A stretch of 64,000 nt of DNA, taken from the NCBI GenBank assembly GCA_023400405.1, contig JAEXFD010000055.1, forward strand, positions 62,001 through 126,000. The letters run 5' to 3'. Under the pieces are notes generated by a model. That model saw only the letters and a program-made list of their open reading frames with translations, made no database searches and was not told the DNA's origin. A program made the position numbers and the translations under genes. Source of the stretch: Pseudomonadota bacterium. Its GTDB lineage: Bacteria > Pseudomonadota > Alphaproteobacteria > Sphingomonadales > Sphingomonadaceae. Below, one piece after another: positions 49,040 to 57,915 of the stretch (within the stretch, counting starts at the first letter, position 1; every line of letters starts with the position of its first letter).

Positions 49040-49786
49040 ATGATGCGCCTTGTCCATGCCGCCCTCCTTCTTTTCTCCACCGGCGCTGCCGGTCTCGCCG
49101 CGGCCCAGGACGGCCCGCCCCCGCCCGGCGGCCCCGGGCCGGGCCATGGCCGCGGCCTGTTCATCAGCCCGATGGGCGAGCCCTTTCACGGTCCCGACGC
49201 CGCCGACCAGTGGTTTGCCGGCGCGGACACTAATCATGACGGCGTGCTGACCCAGGCCGAGATGGAGGCCGATGCCGCGCGCTTCTTCGCGGTGCTCGAT
49301 CGCGGGAAGGACGGCGAGATCGATCCCGATGACATCGACTATTACGAGACCGTGCTCGCCCCCCAGGTCCGGACCGGCGGAATGGCCATGGGCAGCGGCT
49401 TCGGCGGCGGCGGGCGGCACGGCGGCGGCCATCGCGGCGGCGGGGGGCATCGCGGTGGTGGCATGTCCGGGGGCGGCACGGGCGGCGGAGAGGGCTCGGC
49501 CGGAGCTGCGCCGCGCGTGGCGGATGCGCCCCGAGGCGCCGCGCGGTTCAGCTATTTCAACTATCCCGAGCCGGTGACGGTGGCGGACACCAACTTCAAT
49601 CGCGGCGTCGATGCGAACGAATTCCGCGCCGCCGCCGACAAGCGCTTCGCGATGCTCGACAGCAATGGCGACGGCAAGATTGAGAAGAGCGAACTGCCCA
49701 AGCTCGCCGCGCCGAACTGGGGCGGACGCGGCAAGGGCAAGCGCCGTGGCGGCCCCGAACCGATCGCCCCACCCGAGGGGGAGTGA
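49040..49786 (+). CDS. Exported EF-hand protein with Gly/His-rich linker
   Basis: 248-residue protein with a signal peptide (MRLVHAALLLFSTGAAGLAAAQ). EF-hand loops occur at DTNHDGVLTQAE, DRGKDGEIDPDD, DTNFNRGVDANE (imperfect) and DSNGDGKIEKSE. Between the second and third loops lies a low-complexity Gly/His/Arg segment (GGGRHGGGHRGGGGHRGGG), and a C-terminal proline-rich tail follows. Likely a periplasmic calcium-binding protein. Divergent from ubiA; rsmE follows in the same direction after 32 nt. Confidence 0.88.
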   Translation: MMRLVHAALLLFSTGAAGLAAAQDGPPPPGGPGPGHGRGLFISPMGEPFHGPDAADQWFAGADTNHDGVLTQAEMEADAARFFAVLDRGKDGEIDPDDIDYYETVLAPQVRTGGMAMGSGFGGGGRHGGGHRGGGGHRGGGMSGGGTGGGEGSAGAAPRVADAPRGAARFSYFNYPEPVTVADTNFNRGVDANEFRAAADKRFAMLDSNGDGKIEKSELPKLAAPNWGGRGKGKRRGGPEPIAPPEGE

Positions 49787-49818
49787 CGCGGCCGCCCCCG
49801 CGAGGCTAGAGCGGAGCC

Positions 49819-50559
49819 ATGCCCGCCACGCCCGCCTGGCCGCCCGACTCCGCCCCGCGCCTGTTCGTGGAGACGCCGCTCGCGCCCGGCGAGCTGCGCC
49901 TCACCGGGCCGCAGGCACATTATCTGGTCGCGGTGATGCGGCTGAAGCCAGACGATGCGGTCAAGCTGTTCGACGATGCCAGCGGCGAATGGCTGGCGAT
50001 CGCGAGGCAGGTCGGCAAGCGCGACCTGGTCGTCGAGGTGACCGAGCAGCTGCGCCCGCGCGAGCCGGTGCCGGATCTCTGGCTGTGCGCTGCGCCGATC
50101 AAGAAGGGGCGGATCGACTGGGTCGCCGAAAAGGCGTGCGAGCTCGGCGTCGATCGGCTGGTCCCGGTGCTCACCCGGCGCACCGTGATCGACCGGCTCA
50201 ACCTCGAGCGGCTGCGCGCACACATGATCGAGGCGGCGGAGCAATGCGGGCGCACCGCCCTGCCCGCGCTCGTCGAGCCGGTGAAGCTGCCGGCGCTGCT
50301 GCGCGACTGGCCGGCCGAGCGGCATTTGTTCTTCGCCGACGAGGCCGGCGGCGTGCCGGCGATCGAGGCGATGCGCGCGCGGCCGGGGCCGGCAGCGATC
50401 CTGATCGGTCCCGAGGGCGGCTTCGACCCGGCCGAGCGCGAGCTGGTCAAGGCGCATCCCCAGGCCGTGGGCATCGCGCTCGGCCCGCGTATCCTGCGCG
50501 CCGAGACCGCAGCGGCAGCGGCGGTGGCGCTCTGGATGGGCGCGGCGGGGGATTGGTGA
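49819..50559 (+). CDS. rsmE: 16S rRNA (uracil(1498)-N(3))-methyltransferase RsmE
   Basis: SPOUT-class methyltransferase that makes m3U1498 in 16S rRNA using S-adenosylmethionine. The 246-residue protein has an N-terminal PUA-like domain (LRLTGPQAHYLVAVMRLKPDD) and the trefoil-knot SAM site (ILIGPEGGFDPAERE and LGPRILRAETAAAAAVA). Normal family length. In the same direction as the EF-hand gene upstream; convergent with the isoprenylcysteine-methyltransferase-like gene with 4 nt between stops. Confidence 0.97.
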   Translation: MPATPAWPPDSAPRLFVETPLAPGELRLTGPQAHYLVAVMRLKPDDAVKLFDDASGEWLAIARQVGKRDLVVEVTEQLRPREPVPDLWLCAAPIKKGRIDWVAEKACELGVDRLVPVLTRRTVIDRLNLERLRAHMIEAAEQCGRTALPALVEPVKLPALLRDWPAERHLFFADEAGGVPAIEAMRARPGPAAILIGPEGGFDPAERELVKAHPQAVGIALGPRILRAETAAAAAVALWMGAAGDW

Positions 50560-50563
50560 GGGT

Positions 50564-51850
50564 TTAGCCGCCGAACCGGGCGAATAAGCGCGGCACCAGG
50601 CCGTGGCGCGCCATCCATTCGCTGTATGCGCGGTAATCCGGATCGGCGCCGAGATGGCGTTCCTCGGTCTTGGCGCGCCAATAATAGACGCCGCTCACCA
50701 CCGCCATGATCGCGCCGTTGCGCAGGCCGTCGGCCCAGCCGCTGGTGGCGAGGAACGGCAGGCCGGAGAGCCACCAGAAGGCGTTCTTCGAGAGATAGGC
50801 AGGGTGGCGGCTGAAGCGATAGGGCCCGTGCGTCAGGATGCCGCGATGGGTGAGGTTCGAGAAGCGCAGCCCGAACGCCACCGTCGCCGAGGCATAGATG
50901 GCGGTGAGCGCGACGAGCACCCCGCCCCACAGCGCGACCAGCCAGCCATGGCTGCCCAGCCAATAGGTCCATTCGGCGCCGCCCGGATGATAATCGAGCA
51001 CGCCGCCGTCGCTCATCAGCACAAAGGGCGGATAGCAGATCAGCGCCGCGGTCCAGCCCGCGGCATAGGGATTGGCGCTGCGGATGTGCGAATCGAGCGG
51101 GCGGAACGTGAGGATGTACCCCGCGGTCGCGAAGGCGACGTCGATCAGGAACATGAAGGTGATCAGGTAATTGGCGAGCATCACCGGATCGCCCCACAAC
51201 CGGCTGCGGTCCCAGGCGACGAACTCGCCGAACGCGGCCGGCACGATCGCGAGCATGAAGGCGAGGAAGAAGCCCTTCACCGCCCAGCTGCGCAAGTGAT
51301 TGTGGATCGCGGCGCGATCGACCGGGGCATGGGCGCCGGTGAGCCAGGCGCCGAACTGCCAGGCGCCGTCGCGCGGCTCGACCAGCCGCCGGTCGAGCCA
51401 AAGGACATAGGGGATCGACAGCGCGAAGAGCATCGGGCCGGCAGCCTCGAAGCAGCGCATCGCGAAGGGGAAATTGGCGTAACGCGTCTGCCACCAGAAG
51501 CGGAAGGTCAGGTAGATCAGCGCCATCCCGCCCCAGGTGAGCCACAGGCCGGTGAGCTTGATCGCCGAGATGTCGAGGCTCTCGCGCCACGGCCGGCGCA
51601 GCGACCAGTCGATCCCGGTGCTGGGGCTCAGATGCACCTTGTCGACCAGCAGCGACCAGAGGATCATCGCCACCGCGCAGGCCGCGACGTTGGTCAGCGC
51701 GGAATAGGGGCCGTCCATGCCGTAAGCGGCGGCGAGCACGGTCCAGCCGGTCATCCCCGCCAGCCCGGCGAGTCCGACGCCGGTGCTAACCGCCGAGCGC
51801 GGGCGCGGATCGGCCTTGGCAGGCGGCGCGAGCTGGGGATCGTGATACAT
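50564..51850 (-). CDS. Isoprenylcysteine-methyltransferase-like polytopic membrane protein
   Basis: 428-residue inner-membrane protein with about ten helices. The last ~100 residues carry the ICMT/PEMT-type signature (LTHRGILTHGPYRFSRHPAYLSKNAFWWLSGLP and EERHLGADPDYRAYSEWMARHGL), where SAM and lipid-like substrate bind. The N-terminal two thirds (residues 40-300) form an additional membrane domain with no known match (DYHPGGAEWTYWLGSHGW). The product is longer than ordinary ICMT-like proteins (about 200). Substrate unknown, perhaps a membrane lipid or isoprenoid acid. Confidence 0.82.
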   Translation of the reverse strand: MYHDPQLAPPAKADPRPRSAVSTGVGLAGLAGMTGWTVLAAAYGMDGPYSALTNVAACAVAMILWSLLVDKVHLSPSTGIDWSLRRPWRESLDISAIKLTGLWLTWGGMALIYLTFRFWWQTRYANFPFAMRCFEAAGPMLFALSIPYVLWLDRRLVEPRDGAWQFGAWLTGAHAPVDRAAIHNHLRSWAVKGFFLAFMLAIVPAAFGEFVAWDRSRLWGDPVMLANYLITFMFLIDVAFATAGYILTFRPLDSHIRSANPYAAGWTAALICYPPFVLMSDGGVLDYHPGGAEWTYWLGSHGWLVALWGGVLVALTAIYASATVAFGLRFSNLTHRGILTHGPYRFSRHPAYLSKNAFWWLSGLPFLATSGWADGLRNGAIMAVVSGVYYWRAKTEERHLGADPDYRAYSEWMARHGLVPRLFARFGG

Positions 51851-51966
51851 GGGCGAAACACCTAGCGGGCAATGGTTAGCGCCGCGTGAAGGACCCCCAC
51901 CCTTTACCCCCATGCCGCCAACGGCTTAAGTGCCGCCAAACACCATTCGAAAGGTCGCCGCCACCA

Positions 51967-53859
51967 ATGAACCGTGCGCTCATTCTCGCCGCCCTGCTCG
52001 CTTCCGCCGCCACGCCTGCGCTCGCCCAGAACTCGGCGCCGGTCCAGACCGCGCCGATCGTCGATACGATCCCGGAGGCGCGCGATGTCGCCTACCCTGG
52101 CACGATCACGCTCGACGTCGATGCGACCGACACGGTGCGCGGCATCTTCCGCGTCAAGGAGACGATTCCCGTCGGGCGCAGCGGGCACATGGTGCTGCTC
52201 TATCCAAAATGGCTGCCCGGCAAGCATGGGCCGCGCGGCGAGATCGAGAAGCTGACAGGCCTGCAGATCAGCGCGAATGGTAAGCGCATTGCGTGGAAGC
52301 GCGACCCGATCGACGTCTTCGCCTTCCATATCGACGTGCCGGCGGGCGCGAAGAGGCTCGACCTCAGCTTCGAATTTGCCTCGGCGACGGTGTCCGACCA
52401 GGGCCGCGTGGTGATGACGCCCAACATGATGAGCGTGCAGTTCAATTCGCTGAGCCTCTATCCCGCCGGCCATTTCACCCGGCGCATCCCGATCAAGGCG
52501 ACGGTGAAATATCCCGAGGGCTGGCAGGCGGCGGGCGCGGTGCCGGCCAAGGCGAGCGGCGCCACCTACAGCTACGACAAGACCGATTATGACACGCTGG
52601 TCGATTCGCCGGTACTGGCCGGGCGCTATTACCGCCCGTTGGCGCTCAGCCCGCGAGTGACGATGGACGTGTTCGCCGAAAGCCCCGAGGAGCTGGCGGC
52701 CAAGCCCGAGCAGATCGCAGCGGGCAGCCGCCTGGTCGACCAGGCGATCAAGACCTTCGGCACCCAGCATTACGACCATTACCACTTCCTCGTCTCGATC
52801 AGCGAGGAACTGGGCGGGATCGGCCTCGAGCATCATCGCAGCACCGAGATCAGCGCCAAGCCTGGCCTGTTCACCAAATGGGACGAGGCGCCGAACAGCC
52901 GCAACGTGTTCGCGCACGAATATACCCATAGCTGGGACGGCAAATATCGCCGCGGTGCCGATCTGTGGACGCCCGATTTCCGCACCCCGATGCGCGGCAG
53001 CCTGCTCTGGGTCTATGAAGGGCAGACCCAATTCTGGGGCTACGTATTCCAGGCGCGCTCGGGGCTGGTGCCCAAGGCCGACACGCTGGAGGCCTATGCC
53101 AATATCGCCGCGAGCCTCGACAATCGCGCCGGGCGCAAATGGCGACCGATGGGCGACACCACCAACGATCCGGTGATCACCGCGCGCGGAGCCAAGGGCT
53201 GGCTGAGCCAGCAGCGCTCCGAGGATTATTACAATGAAGGCCTGCTGATCTGGCTGGAAGTCGATTCGATTCTGCGCGAGCAGTCGCACGGCGCAAAGTC
53301 GATCGACGATTTCGCCCGCGCCTTTTTCGGCGGCCGCGACGGCGATTGGGGCGAAGTGACCTACACGTTCGACGATGTCGTCCGCACCCTCGAACAGGTC
53401 CAGCCCTATGACTGGCGCGGCCTGCTCGACAAGCGAGTGAACGGCGTCTCGGACCGCGCGCCGCTCTCGGGCTTCGAGCGCAACGGCTATCGGCTGGTCT
53501 ATTCGGAGACGCCCAACAAGACGACGCCCAAGGCGACGACCGACCTCTCTTATTCGATCGGCCTCGCGCTCGGCGCCAAGGGGATCAGCGGCGTAATGTG
53601 GGGAAGCCCGGCCTTCGATGCCGGCGTTACCCTGGCCGACAGCATCATCGCAGTGAACGGCCGCAGCTTCTCGACCGAGGCGCTGATCGACGCGATCAAG
53701 GCCGCGAAGGGCGGCAAGGAGCCGATCCGGCTGCTGCTCAAGCGCGGCGAGCGCTATCGCGAAGTCGCCATCGACTATCATGATGGGCTGCGCTATCCGC
53801 ACCTCGAAAAAACCACGGAAGGAGAGGCTGGCCTGGATAAGCTCCTCGCGCCCAAGTGA
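51967..53859 (+). CDS. M61-family metallopeptidase with C-terminal PDZ domain (copy 2)
   Basis: 630-residue exported peptidase. A signal peptide (MNRALILAALLASAATPALAQ) precedes an N-terminal beta-domain, and the gluzincin site is at His317-Glu318-xx-His321 (AHEYTHSWDGKYR) with the downstream Glu in WVYEGQTQFWGY. A C-terminal PDZ-like domain follows (ISGVMWGSPAFDAGVTLADSIIAVNGRSFS, about residues 535-605). Same family as 40423-42138 but longer, so probably different substrate preference. ppa follows 40 nt downstream in the same direction. Confidence 0.92.
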   Translation: MNRALILAALLASAATPALAQNSAPVQTAPIVDTIPEARDVAYPGTITLDVDATDTVRGIFRVKETIPVGRSGHMVLLYPKWLPGKHGPRGEIEKLTGLQISANGKRIAWKRDPIDVFAFHIDVPAGAKRLDLSFEFASATVSDQGRVVMTPNMMSVQFNSLSLYPAGHFTRRIPIKATVKYPEGWQAAGAVPAKASGATYSYDKTDYDTLVDSPVLAGRYYRPLALSPRVTMDVFAESPEELAAKPEQIAAGSRLVDQAIKTFGTQHYDHYHFLVSISEELGGIGLEHHRSTEISAKPGLFTKWDEAPNSRNVFAHEYTHSWDGKYRRGADLWTPDFRTPMRGSLLWVYEGQTQFWGYVFQARSGLVPKADTLEAYANIAASLDNRAGRKWRPMGDTTNDPVITARGAKGWLSQQRSEDYYNEGLLIWLEVDSILREQSHGAKSIDDFARAFFGGRDGDWGEVTYTFDDVVRTLEQVQPYDWRGLLDKRVNGVSDRAPLSGFERNGYRLVYSETPNKTTPKATTDLSYSIGLALGAKGISGVMWGSPAFDAGVTLADSIIAVNGRSFSTEALIDAIKAAKGGKEPIRLLLKRGERYREVAIDYHDGLRYPHLEKTTEGEAGLDKLLAPK

Positions 53860-53899
53860 CGCAGAGGGCACCCAACCGCCCAGCTTGAGGACAAGAACA

Positions 53900-54442
53900 T
53901 TGCGTATCGATTTGATTCCGGTGGGCGACGATCCGCCGAACAGCCTCAATGTGATCATCGAAGTGCCAGTCGGCGGCGAGCCGGTGAAATATGAGTTCGA
54001 CAAGGAGAGCGGCGCGCTGTTCGTCGATCGCATCCTGCACACGCCGATGCGCTATCCGGCGAATTACGGCTTCGTGCCGCACACGCTCTCGCCCGACGGC
54101 GATCCGCTCGACGCGCTGGTGATCGCACGCTCGCCCTTCGTGCCCGGCTGCGTGGTGCGCGCCCGCCCGATCGGCGTGCTCAAGCTCGAAGACGAGGCGG
54201 GCGGCGACGAGAAGCTGATCTGCGTGCCCGTCGACACCACCTTCCCCTATTATTCGGACGTGGGCGAACGCGGCGACCTGCCGTCGATCGTGCTCCAGCA
54301 GATCGAGCATTTCTTCAAACACTATAAGGACCTCGAGTCCGAAAAGTGGGTGCGGATCGGCCAATGGGGCGATGCCGAAGAGGCGCGCCGCATCGTGCTC
54401 GAGGCGATCGAGGCGGCCAAGAAAGCGAAGGAAGCAGCCTGA
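53900..54442 (+). CDS. ppa: Inorganic pyrophosphatase
   Basis: Cytoplasmic family I pyrophosphatase that hydrolyses PPi and drives biosynthetic reactions. The 180-residue product carries the active-site residues in KYEFDKESGALFVDRIL, MRYPANYGFVPHTLSPDGDPLDALV and VVRARPIGVLKLEDEAGGDEKLICVP. The start is a TTG at 53900-53902 with GAGGA 8 nt upstream, placing MRIDLIPVG at the N-terminus as in homologues. The stop overlaps the start of the following gene (TGATG). Confidence 0.97.
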   Translation: MRIDLIPVGDDPPNSLNVIIEVPVGGEPVKYEFDKESGALFVDRILHTPMRYPANYGFVPHTLSPDGDPLDALVIARSPFVPGCVVRARPIGVLKLEDEAGGDEKLICVPVDTTFPYYSDVGERGDLPSIVLQQIEHFFKHYKDLESEKWVRIGQWGDAEEARRIVLEAIEAAKKAKEAA

Positions 54443-55092
54443 TGAGCAAGCCGCGGCACGCGCGAGGCATCGGCAACGTCCTTGCGCCGCCGCGGTTCAT
54501 CGTCTTTGCGGTCGTCTCGGCGGCCGCCATCGCCTTCCTGATCGGGCCGCTCGGCCTGCGCGAGGGGGTGATGGCGGGGTTCGACGTCGGCGCGCTGCTG
54601 TTCCTTGCGATCTCCGCGCAGCTGCTGCGCCACAAGCCCAAGGAGATGCGGGTCTCGGCGTGCCGCAACGATGCCAACCGCGCAGTGTTGCTCGCCGTCA
54701 CCGGAGCGGTCTCGATCGTCATCCTGGTCGCGGTGGCGAGCGAGCTGATGGAGAAGGACGCGCCCAAATCCGGCGCGCTGGCGCTGATCGTCGGCACGCT
54801 GGCACTCTGCTGGATTTTCTCCAACTGGATCTACGCGCTGCATTATGCGCACCTCTTCTACAGCGACGAGGATGGCGAAGATGCGGGCGGACTGTGCTTC
54901 CCGGAGACGAAGGAGCCCGATTATTGGGACTTCGTCTATTTCTCCTTCTGCCTCGGCATGACCTTTCAGACCTCGGACGTCAGCATCACCACCGGCCAGT
55001 TCCGCCGCACGGTGACGCTGCACTGCCTGGCGGCGTTCGTCTTCAACCTCGGCATCATCGCCTTTTCGATCAACGTGCTCGGCGGGGGCTAG
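54442..55092 (+). CDS. DUF1345 membrane protein
   Basis: 216-residue inner-membrane protein with about five helices. Recognised by NDANRAVLLAVTGAVSIVILVAVASEL, SNWIYALHYAHLFYSDEDGEDAGGLCFPETKEPDYWDFVYFSFCLGMTFQTSDVSITTGQFRRTVTLHCLAAFVFNLGIIAFSINV, where the DFxYFSFxxGMTxQxSD block marks the family. The role of the family is unknown. Translationally coupled to ppa. Confidence 0.92.
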   Translation: MSKPRHARGIGNVLAPPRFIVFAVVSAAAIAFLIGPLGLREGVMAGFDVGALLFLAISAQLLRHKPKEMRVSACRNDANRAVLLAVTGAVSIVILVAVASELMEKDAPKSGALALIVGTLALCWIFSNWIYALHYAHLFYSDEDGEDAGGLCFPETKEPDYWDFVYFSFCLGMTFQTSDVSITTGQFRRTVTLHCLAAFVFNLGIIAFSINVLGGG

Positions 55093-55108
55093 GTCGCTCC
55101 CGACGGTA

Positions 55109-55190
55109 CGTTCGCCCTGAGCCTGTCGAAGGGCTTCTTCCCGGCGAGCGGCGTTTGGCGAGGCGCCCTTCGACAAGCTCAGGGCGAACG
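55109..55190. repeat. Type A inverted repeat, copy 4
   Basis: Left arm 55109-55134 and right arm 55165-55190, complementary over 26 bp with one mismatch (CTGAGCCTGTC/GACAAGCTCAG), with a 30-nt spacer. It sits between the convergent DUF1345 and TfoX-like genes. Confidence 0.9.
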
Positions 55191-55198
55191 GGTGTATG

Positions 55199-55564
55199 TT
55201 ACGCCCGCTTCTTCGCCTTCGGCTTCTTCTTCGGCGCCCGCAGTCCCGCCGCAAGCCCCAGTCCCGCCCATTCGCGCAGCGCGTCGGGATCGTCATAGGC
55301 ATCGGACGGCGCGCGGCGATAGTTCATCTGATCGACGCTGCCGTCTTTGAATCGCACGGTGAAGCGATCACGGTGCCCGGCTTCGTCCCACACCGCATTG
55401 CTCTCCGCATCGGCCTTGATCCAGAGTTCGCCGTCATAGACCAGCGCGAAGACGGTGCCGTCGAGATAGAGCATGGCGCCGCCCATCATCCGGCGCATCG
55501 ATACCGCGCCGAGCGGCTCGCACGCCTCGGTCACCCATTCGACCAGCCCTTCGTCGACCGCCAT
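55199..55564 (-). CDS. TfoX/Sxy N-terminal domain protein
   Basis: 121-residue protein of the TfoX N-terminal domain type (VSMRRMMGGAMLYLDGTVFALVYDGELWIKADA, MNYRRAPSDAYDDPDALREWAGLGLAAG). The C-terminus is a highly basic tail, APKKKPKAKKRA, reminiscent of histone-like tails, which hints at nucleic-acid contact. In gammaproteobacteria TfoX/Sxy promotes competence genes; free-standing N-terminal domains in alphaproteobacteria have no settled function. Last gene of the minus-strand run that begins at ispG. Confidence 0.9.
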   Translation of the reverse strand: MAVDEGLVEWVTEACEPLGAVSMRRMMGGAMLYLDGTVFALVYDGELWIKADAESNAVWDEAGHRDRFTVRFKDGSVDQMNYRRAPSDAYDDPDALREWAGLGLAAGLRAPKKKPKAKKRA

Positions 55565-55568
55565 AACG

Positions 55569-55886
55569 CTATCCCGCGCTGAGCTTGAGGCCTGCGATAC
55601 AGGCCACGACGCCGAGGATCAGCAGCGAGCGCAGCAAAGTAAAGGGCTCGCCGAACCACAGCATGCCGACGATCACCGTGCCCAGCGCGCCGATGCCGCC
55701 CCACACGGCATAGGCCGTCCCCATCGGGATGCTGCGCGAGGCGATTTCGAGCAGCCCCATCGAGGCGATCACCGAAGCGAGGAAGCCGAGCGTCCAGGGC
55801 ACGTTGCGAAAGCCGTCGACGAAGCGAAGGCAGGTGGTGAAGCCGACTTCGAAACAGCCGCCGAGGATCAGCAGCGCCCAGGCCAT
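55569..55886 (-). CDS. SMR-family small multidrug transporter
   Basis: 105-residue inner-membrane transporter with four helices of the small multidrug resistance family. Motifs include the conserved WALLILGGCFEVGFTTCLRFVDGF in TM1 (the charged Glu14 central to transport), SIPMGTAYAVWGGIGALGTVIVGML and LLRSLLILGVVACIAGLKL. The GTTCLR-type TM1 resembles the SugE/Gdx branch (guanidinium export) rather than EmrE, though that cannot be settled here. Stop-start overlap with the GNAT gene indicates coupling. Confidence 0.92.
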   Translation of the reverse strand: MAWALLILGGCFEVGFTTCLRFVDGFRNVPWTLGFLASVIASMGLLEIASRSIPMGTAYAVWGGIGALGTVIVGMLWFGEPFTLLRSLLILGVVACIAGLKLSAG

Positions 55887-56359
55887 CAGCGTTGCGCCAG
55901 TCGGGCCAGCGCCTCGCCCGAGACGCGGCGGATGCGCCAGGCGTCCATCGCCTCGGCGCCCATTGCCTCGTAGAAATCGATCGCCGGCGTGTTCCAGTCG
56001 AGCACCGCCCATTCGAAGCGCGCACAGCCGCGATCGAGCGCGATCCCGGCAAGATGGCGGAGCAGCGCGGTGCCGACGCCGGCGCCGCGCGCCTCGGGCG
56101 TGACGTACAGGTCTTCGAGATAGAGGCCCGGCTTGCCGGTCCAGGTCGAGAAATTATGGAAGAACAGCGCGAAGCCGGCCGGCATGCCATCGATCTCTGC
56201 GATCACGCTCTCGGCGAAGCGGCGCGCGAACAGGGCCTCCTCGAGCATCGCTTCTGTCGCCTCGACGGCATCCGGCTCGCGCTCATAGTCGGCGAGCTCG
56301 CGGATAAAGCGCAGGATCGTCGGCACGTCTTCGCGCGTGGCGGGGCGGATGTGGATCAT
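55886..56359 (-). CDS. GNAT-family N-acetyltransferase
   Basis: 157-residue acetyl-CoA-dependent transferase. Family features are IHIRPATREDVPTILRFIRELADYE, GFALFFHNFSTWTGKPGLYLEDLYVTPEARGAGVGTALL (the acetyl-CoA loop) and RFEWAVLDWNTPAIDFYEAMGAE. This order is typical of GNATs related to spermidine/diamine or phosphinothricin acetyltransferases. Overlaps the DMT transporter stop in ATGA and the SMR start by one base, so all three are coupled. Confidence 0.93.
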   Translation of the reverse strand: MIHIRPATREDVPTILRFIRELADYEREPDAVEATEAMLEEALFARRFAESVIAEIDGMPAGFALFFHNFSTWTGKPGLYLEDLYVTPEARGAGVGTALLRHLAGIALDRGCARFEWAVLDWNTPAIDFYEAMGAEAMDAWRIRRVSGEALARLAQR

Positions 56360-57252
56360 GCGGCAGCGATCTCGGCTTCGGGCTCGGGTGCGGGTTTGCG
56401 AACCGCCATCACGCATCCGGCGACGATGAGCAAGGTGCCGGCGATGGTGACCAGCGTCAGCGCCTCGCCGAAGAACAGCCAGCCCATGATCGCCGCCCAG
56501 ATAAAGGCAGTATATTCTACGCTGAGCAACACCTGCGCCTCGGCCCGTGCATAGGCCCAGGACAGCAGCAGCAGCGACACGATCGCCAGCGCGGCGGCGA
56601 GCGCGATCAGCGGCCATTGCCCGGCCGAGGGCATCGGCAACAGCCAGGGCGCCGGCAGCGCGAACAAGGCGAGGATCATCCAGTTCTGGAAGAAAGCGAT
56701 CTCGATCGGGTTGGCATGTTGCGCCTGGTGCCGGGCGATGACGAGATTGACTGCGTAGAACACCGCCGAGACGAGCACTGCCGCCATGCCGAGCGCGGCA
56801 TCCGGCCGGTGCGGCGCGCCGAGCTGCCCTGCGAGGATGATCGCCACGCCGGCCAGGCCGAGCAGCGAGCCGAGTACCGACTTCATCCCGATCCGCTCCT
56901 TGAGGAAGACCGCGGCGAGCGCCAGGGCGATCAGCGGCGCGATGAAGGTGAGCGCCACCGCCTCGGCCAGCGGCACGCGCGCGATGCCCCAGAAGAAGCC
57001 GATCGCCATCACCGCGATGATCGCGCTGCGGATCGCGTGGACCGCCAGGATCCCCCGCGCCGGCATGCGTGGGCGAGTGGCGAGGAACAGTGGCGTGATG
57101 ATCGCGGCACCGGCGACGAGCCGCCAGCACAAGGCGGCATAGGCGCCGATCGCCAGCGCGAGGCCCTTCATCACTGCGTCCATCACCGAATAGAGCGCAA
57201 TGCCGGCACAGGCGGCGAGGAACGCTGCGATGATGGGGGTGGGCCGGGGCAT
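56356..57252 (-). CDS. EamA/DMT-family transporter
   Basis: 298-residue inner-membrane transporter with ten helices in two EamA repeats (ITPLFLATRPRMPARGILAVHAIRSAIIAV ... AEAVALTFIAPLIALALAAVFLKERIG; and QVLLSVEYTAFIWAAIMGWLFFGEALTLVTIAGTLLIVAGCVMAVRKP). Likely exports an amino acid or metabolite. The RhaT/EamA proline-rich helices are typical. Four nucleotides after vapC, so the toxin-antitoxin genes and the transporter share a transcript. Confidence 0.93.
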   Translation of the reverse strand: MPRPTPIIAAFLAACAGIALYSVMDAVMKGLALAIGAYAALCWRLVAGAAIITPLFLATRPRMPARGILAVHAIRSAIIAVMAIGFFWGIARVPLAEAVALTFIAPLIALALAAVFLKERIGMKSVLGSLLGLAGVAIILAGQLGAPHRPDAALGMAAVLVSAVFYAVNLVIARHQAQHANPIEIAFFQNWMILALFALPAPWLLPMPSAGQWPLIALAAALAIVSLLLLSWAYARAEAQVLLSVEYTAFIWAAIMGWLFFGEALTLVTIAGTLLIVAGCVMAVRKPAPEPEAEIAAA

Positions 57253-57256
57253 GGGC

Positions 57257-57634
57257 TCAGCGGATCATGCGGATATCGAGGCCGACGTCGGCCCGGGCCA
57301 TCCCTCCGTCCGCGGTCAGAATGGGAAGTCCACTGGATTTGCCCAGAGCTAGGCAGGCGCGATCACCGAGCGAAAGGCCGAGATGCTTCGTCAACGGACG
57401 CAAGCGCGCAACTTCGATGGCGTGCGCCTCCCGGAACGCCTGGACTCTGACACCGTATGACACGACTATGCCGAAAGTTTCGTCCGGGTCGCCGCCAGCC
57501 TCAGCGATCTTGGTCACCACTTCGCTCATATTCACGATCGACATTTCGGACTGACGCATGGCGGCAGCCACTCGTTCGGCACCGCGTTCCTCAAGCAGCA
57601 ACGCGAGTACGGCCGAGGAATCGAGGACAACCAT
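57257..57634 (-). CDS. vapC: PIN-domain VapC-type toxin
   Basis: 125-residue PIN-domain ribonuclease. The four acidic residues of the active site are Asp5 (LDSSAVLALL), Glu38 (NMSEVV), Asp91 (LGDRACLALG) and Asp109 (ILTADGG). Such toxins cut tRNA or rRNA. The start overlaps the antitoxin stop by one base (TAATG). Pairs with the AbrB-type antitoxin upstream. Confidence 0.94.
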   Translation of the reverse strand: MVVLDSSAVLALLLEERGAERVAAAMRQSEMSIVNMSEVVTKIAEAGGDPDETFGIVVSYGVRVQAFREAHAIEVARLRPLTKHLGLSLGDRACLALGKSSGLPILTADGGMARADVGLDIRMIR

Positions 57635-57879
57635 TATTCGCGCTCGGCTTCCGTCCGCTTTTCGGCGATGAAATCATCGACCGTGAAAGGCCGCTTGATC
57701 ATTTCGCGAATGCGCTGCTGCCCCTCCCGAATAACCTGAGCGTGCGTCTTGACCGCGAGCGAACCGTCTTCGTTGCGGTCGAGCACGAGGATGTCCCCCT
57801 CGCTGATGCCGAGCTCGCGGCGAAGCTCTGCGGGGATGACGATCTTTCCACCGGCAATGACTTTGGCGTGATAGGTCAT
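57634..57879 (-). CDS. vapB: AbrB/SpoVT-family VapB-type antitoxin
   Basis: 81-residue antitoxin. The N-terminal swapped-hairpin DNA-binding domain reads GGKIVIPAELRRELGISEGDILVLDRNEDG and the C-terminal toxin-binding region is IREMIKRPFTVDDFIAEKRTEAERE. Represses its own operon, as inferred from the family. Upstream of vapC and 36 nt from the ispG stop; ispG is the upstream gene of the same run. Confidence 0.93.
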   Translation of the reverse strand: MTYHAKVIAGGKIVIPAELRRELGISEGDILVLDRNEDGSLAVKTHAQVIREGQQRIREMIKRPFTVDDFIAEKRTEAERE

Positions 57880-57915
57880 GTCAGGCCTCCCAGGACCTGA
57901 CGTATAGCATAGGAC

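Noticed and set aside
51904..54042. A 712-codon minus-strand frame over the second M61 gene and the start of ppa
   Set aside because: Composition-driven; the plus-strand genes have active-site motifs and ribosome sites.
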